A DNA stretch of 64,000 nt from the NCBI GenBank assembly GCA_034687125.1, contig JAQGBZ010000273.1, positions 22,807-86,806 of the forward strand. The letters run 5' to 3'. Under the pieces are notes generated by a model. The model had not been told where the DNA came from. It worked only from the letters and a program-made list of their open reading frames with translations, and did no database searches. The stretch comes from Neelides folsomi (lineage: Eukaryota > Arthropoda > Collembola > Neelipleona > Neelidae). Positions 61,860 to 64,000 of this stretch are shown one piece after another; positions within the stretch are counted from its first letter, which is position 1; the number at the start of each line of letters is the position of its first letter. A program made the translations under genes and the position numbers.

Positions 61860-63435
61860 ATGGACAAATGTGAGGGATTGAGTCAAAAGAAAATCGATCA
61901 TTTTTCATCAATGGCTCAAGATTGGTGGAGACTCGATGGCCCTTGTGCCGGACTCCACTCTTCAACCAAAGTGAGGTAGAAATTATTCATTAACTTTTAA
62001 TGTATCACACACTTTTCTTATATTCCAAGAAATATATCTAAATTGAACAATGTGAAGAAATAGAAACAAAATTTTATGTACTGTGTATGTATGTGAGTAT
62101 ATAATATTTTCTATTATGGTGTATTCATGTAATGTGCCTTAATTACAATATCTTGGAAGAATTAAGATTTTTATACCATTGGCCATTGAGTATGTATGTT
62201 TAACCAAAATTGAAATGTCTAAATTTATTATAGAATAGAATTCATCATCGATGGACTTCTAAACAATGGGCAAATATTCACAAGAGAAGAAGCTCCATTT
62301 GATAATGTTACAATGCTGGACGTTGGATGTGGTGGAGGAATCCTTACAGAAGTAATTATTGATCAAAATTATAAATCATATAAACGTCCGATTTTTGGCA
62401 TTTTAATAATTTTAATTTAATTTATTTATTTGTGTATCTTTTTAATTCTAAACAGCAATTTGTTTTTTTTTACAAAAATAAGATGTATGATATAAAAATG
62501 TCACATTTAATAAAAAAAAATTAACCGGGATCGTAATGCTAAAACATGATTTGCTACCAATAGGCGCTTGCACGTCTTGGAGCGAAGGTGACAGGTGTAG
62601 AACCATGCGAAGAAGTGATTGGAGTAGCAAAAACTCATTTGCCTGCAGAACTCTACGATAAAGTCGACTACACCTGTGACACAATAGAGAATCTCGTGCG
62701 AGACAAAGACTATGTTGGGAAATTCGACGCCGTCATCGTTTCGGAAGTCATTGAACACGTCCTTGACCCAGCCAGTTTTCTCAAGCTATGCATGAAAATG
62801 GTGAAGGTAAATAATTAAATGTAAAGTATTCTTTTTGGAAAACTTGGGGCATTAGGGCACAATATTTATCTCCCATCTATGAAGATTTTTCATAATCACA
62901 TGAACAATTCCTGAACATTTACCAGATGGCGTGGAAGTTTGTTCAATAATGCCCCAATATTTTTTAATGTTCCAATTCATATTTATTTTTCGTTGAGTTT
63001 CCTTTCGAATATAAGCTCGATTTTATTGATGATTTCAATGATTTGGATTGTTTTGAAATGTAATTTGCAGCCAAAGGGTTCAATATTTGTTACTACCATT
63101 AACCGCACCATTGTGGCTTGGATCGGAGCAATTCTCATTGCAGAGTACATTATTTGCATCGTTCCGAGAGGAACTCGTCAGTTCAGACAATTGGTGAAAC
63201 CCCAGGAAATCAAGAGAACTCTCGAATCAGGTTCGGTATCATAATTTGAAAATTGATTATCCAATTAGAGGATGAAACAATGGAAGATAATAAAAATATA
63301 TTTATAATTCCAGAAAGCTTCAAAATTTTGGATGTGAGAGGCACATCATACAACATATTCTCGAAGACATGGAGTTTCTCAAATATGCAGTCAATAAATT
63401 ATTGTGTCCATGCTATAAACATTGAAAATTATTGA
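61860..63435 (+). CDS. COQ3: Ubiquinone biosynthesis O-methyltransferase COQ3
   Basis: SAM-dependent methyltransferase that does both O-methylations in coenzyme Q synthesis. Exons 61860-61975, 62234-62351, 62564-62806, 63071-63230 and 63314-63435 give 252 residues. The N-terminal FSSMAQDWWRLDGPCAGLH and the SAM motif LDVGCGGG (67-74) identify the family, with SEVIEHVLDP and PKGSIFVTTINRTIVAW further on. The C-terminus INYCVHAINIE matches the family's usual end. Vertebrate COQ3 is about 370 residues because of a mitochondrial presequence and more; here the first residues MDKCEGLSQKKID are not a presequence and the frame upstream has a stop. So a missed first exon or an unusual import route is possible. 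Methyltransferase residues are intact. Confidence 0.93.
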
Positions 63436-64000
63436 ATAAATATTATTTATTGTTAAAATATGAATTTATAAAATTATTAAGACTCACGAACAAATAAATA
63501 GTTGGATCATTCCTCTTGTCATTTACGATAAACGAACTTTATCGAGTAGAAGGTGTTATAAATATTAAGTATGCTTTAAGAAATTCATTACTTTTTAAGA
63601 GAAGCATCTCAAAGACACTTCGAAAATCAATGATTTATTTAACAAATAATAAAATACTGAACATTTTATACGCTTAACGTCGCCTTAAACATATGGCTAA
63701 AATATGTCAAAAGTTAAAGCACAGGAATATTTATTTCATTGAACTATTTAAGTAGATTTGCAACATAATCTTTGAAAAATATTTTTAAGATCTAACAGGC
63801 TTATGTAACACTTTCATAAAAATGATTTCAATATTAAATTTCCTATACTTTAACTTGCCATACATATACAATGTTCTAATGAATTGTACAGGGAGGGCCA
63901 TAAGTATCTTTCTTTTTTAATGAGCAACCATTTTAATGTGATTAAAGATAATAATCTTTAAACATCGGCGATTTGTGTTAAATATATCCATCTACAATGA
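63436..64000. other. 3' flank of COQ3 and window end
   Basis: AATAAA signals just after the stop (63435 and 63493) can serve COQ3. A short hairpin CGATAAA-CGAAC-TTTATCG lies at about 63527-63545. A mariner-like end begins at 63888. No ORF is supported. Confidence 0.5.
63888..63918 (+). mobile_element. Mariner-like terminal sequence at the window end
   Basis: ACAGGGAGGGCCATAAGTAT, then CTTTCTTTTTT, matches the copy at 11071 with one mismatch. It is preceded by TA as part of TACAGGG, as expected at a Tc1/mariner target site. The element, if intact, extends beyond the window. Confidence 0.5.

Overview
This window is AT-rich eukaryotic nuclear DNA from an animal, most likely an arthropod and plausibly a crustacean. 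The evidence is many short GT-AG introns (mostly 50-120 nt), a secreted cuticle protein with a Rebers-Riddiford-like chitin-binding segment, two chemoreceptors of the insect gustatory-receptor type, and a tolloid protease. Species cannot be fixed from the sequence. I rebuilt exon structures by hand; in every spliced model the summed exon length is a multiple of three and ends at one stop codon. No prokaryotic, plasmid, phage or CRISPR feature is present.

Layout. 0-7.2 kb: the tail of an unknown upstream gene, then COG1 (Golgi tethering, +), UFC1 (UFM1-conjugating enzyme, -) and POLD3 (DNA polymerase delta subunit, -). COG1 and UFC1 converge with almost touching 3' ends. 7.5-12.5 kb: an 18-exon tolloid/BMP1-type secreted metalloprotease (-). 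12.5-15.7 kb: no gene seen. 15.7-18.6 kb: two unrecognised small membrane proteins (+). 19-21.9 kb: SMCR8-like DENN protein (+). 23.6-28.4 kb: two head-to-head gustatory-receptor-like genes, each coding for 446 residues, with different intron sets. 29.6-35.4 kb: two secreted Tyr/Gln/Pro/Ser-rich structural proteins (+), the second an RR-type cuticle protein. 36.1-37 kb: Rab33-like GTPase (+). 38.2-40.2 kb: a CYP3-clan-like P450 (-) whose I-helix lacks the usual oxygen-activation Thr. 41.4-48.8 kb: Nup153-like nucleoporin and COX15 heme A synthase (+). 49.6-52.8 kb: a ZDHHC palmitoyltransferase plus a short serine-rich ORF (+). 53.8-59.4 kb: TRAPPC9 (-, 19 exons). 61.8-63.4 kb: COQ3 methyltransferase (+), without a visible mitochondrial presequence.

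Most genes are unrelated housekeeping genes packed at 0.1-2.5 kb spacing; there is no operon. Weak functional themes are mitochondrial respiration (COX15, COQ3), Golgi/vesicle traffic (COG1, Rab33, TRAPPC9, SMCR8) and the arthropod surface (two structural proteins, tolloid).

Between genes there are several short non-coding elements with terminal inverted repeats (31.6, 37.7, 46.6 and 60.5 kb), two copies of a mariner-like terminus (11.07 and 63.89 kb), a 5S-rRNA-like SINE fragment (32.05 kb) and a perfect 17-bp hairpin in a Nup153 intron. I found no clearly new multi-gene system. The strongest leads are the P450 with the altered I-helix and these undescribed repeat families.
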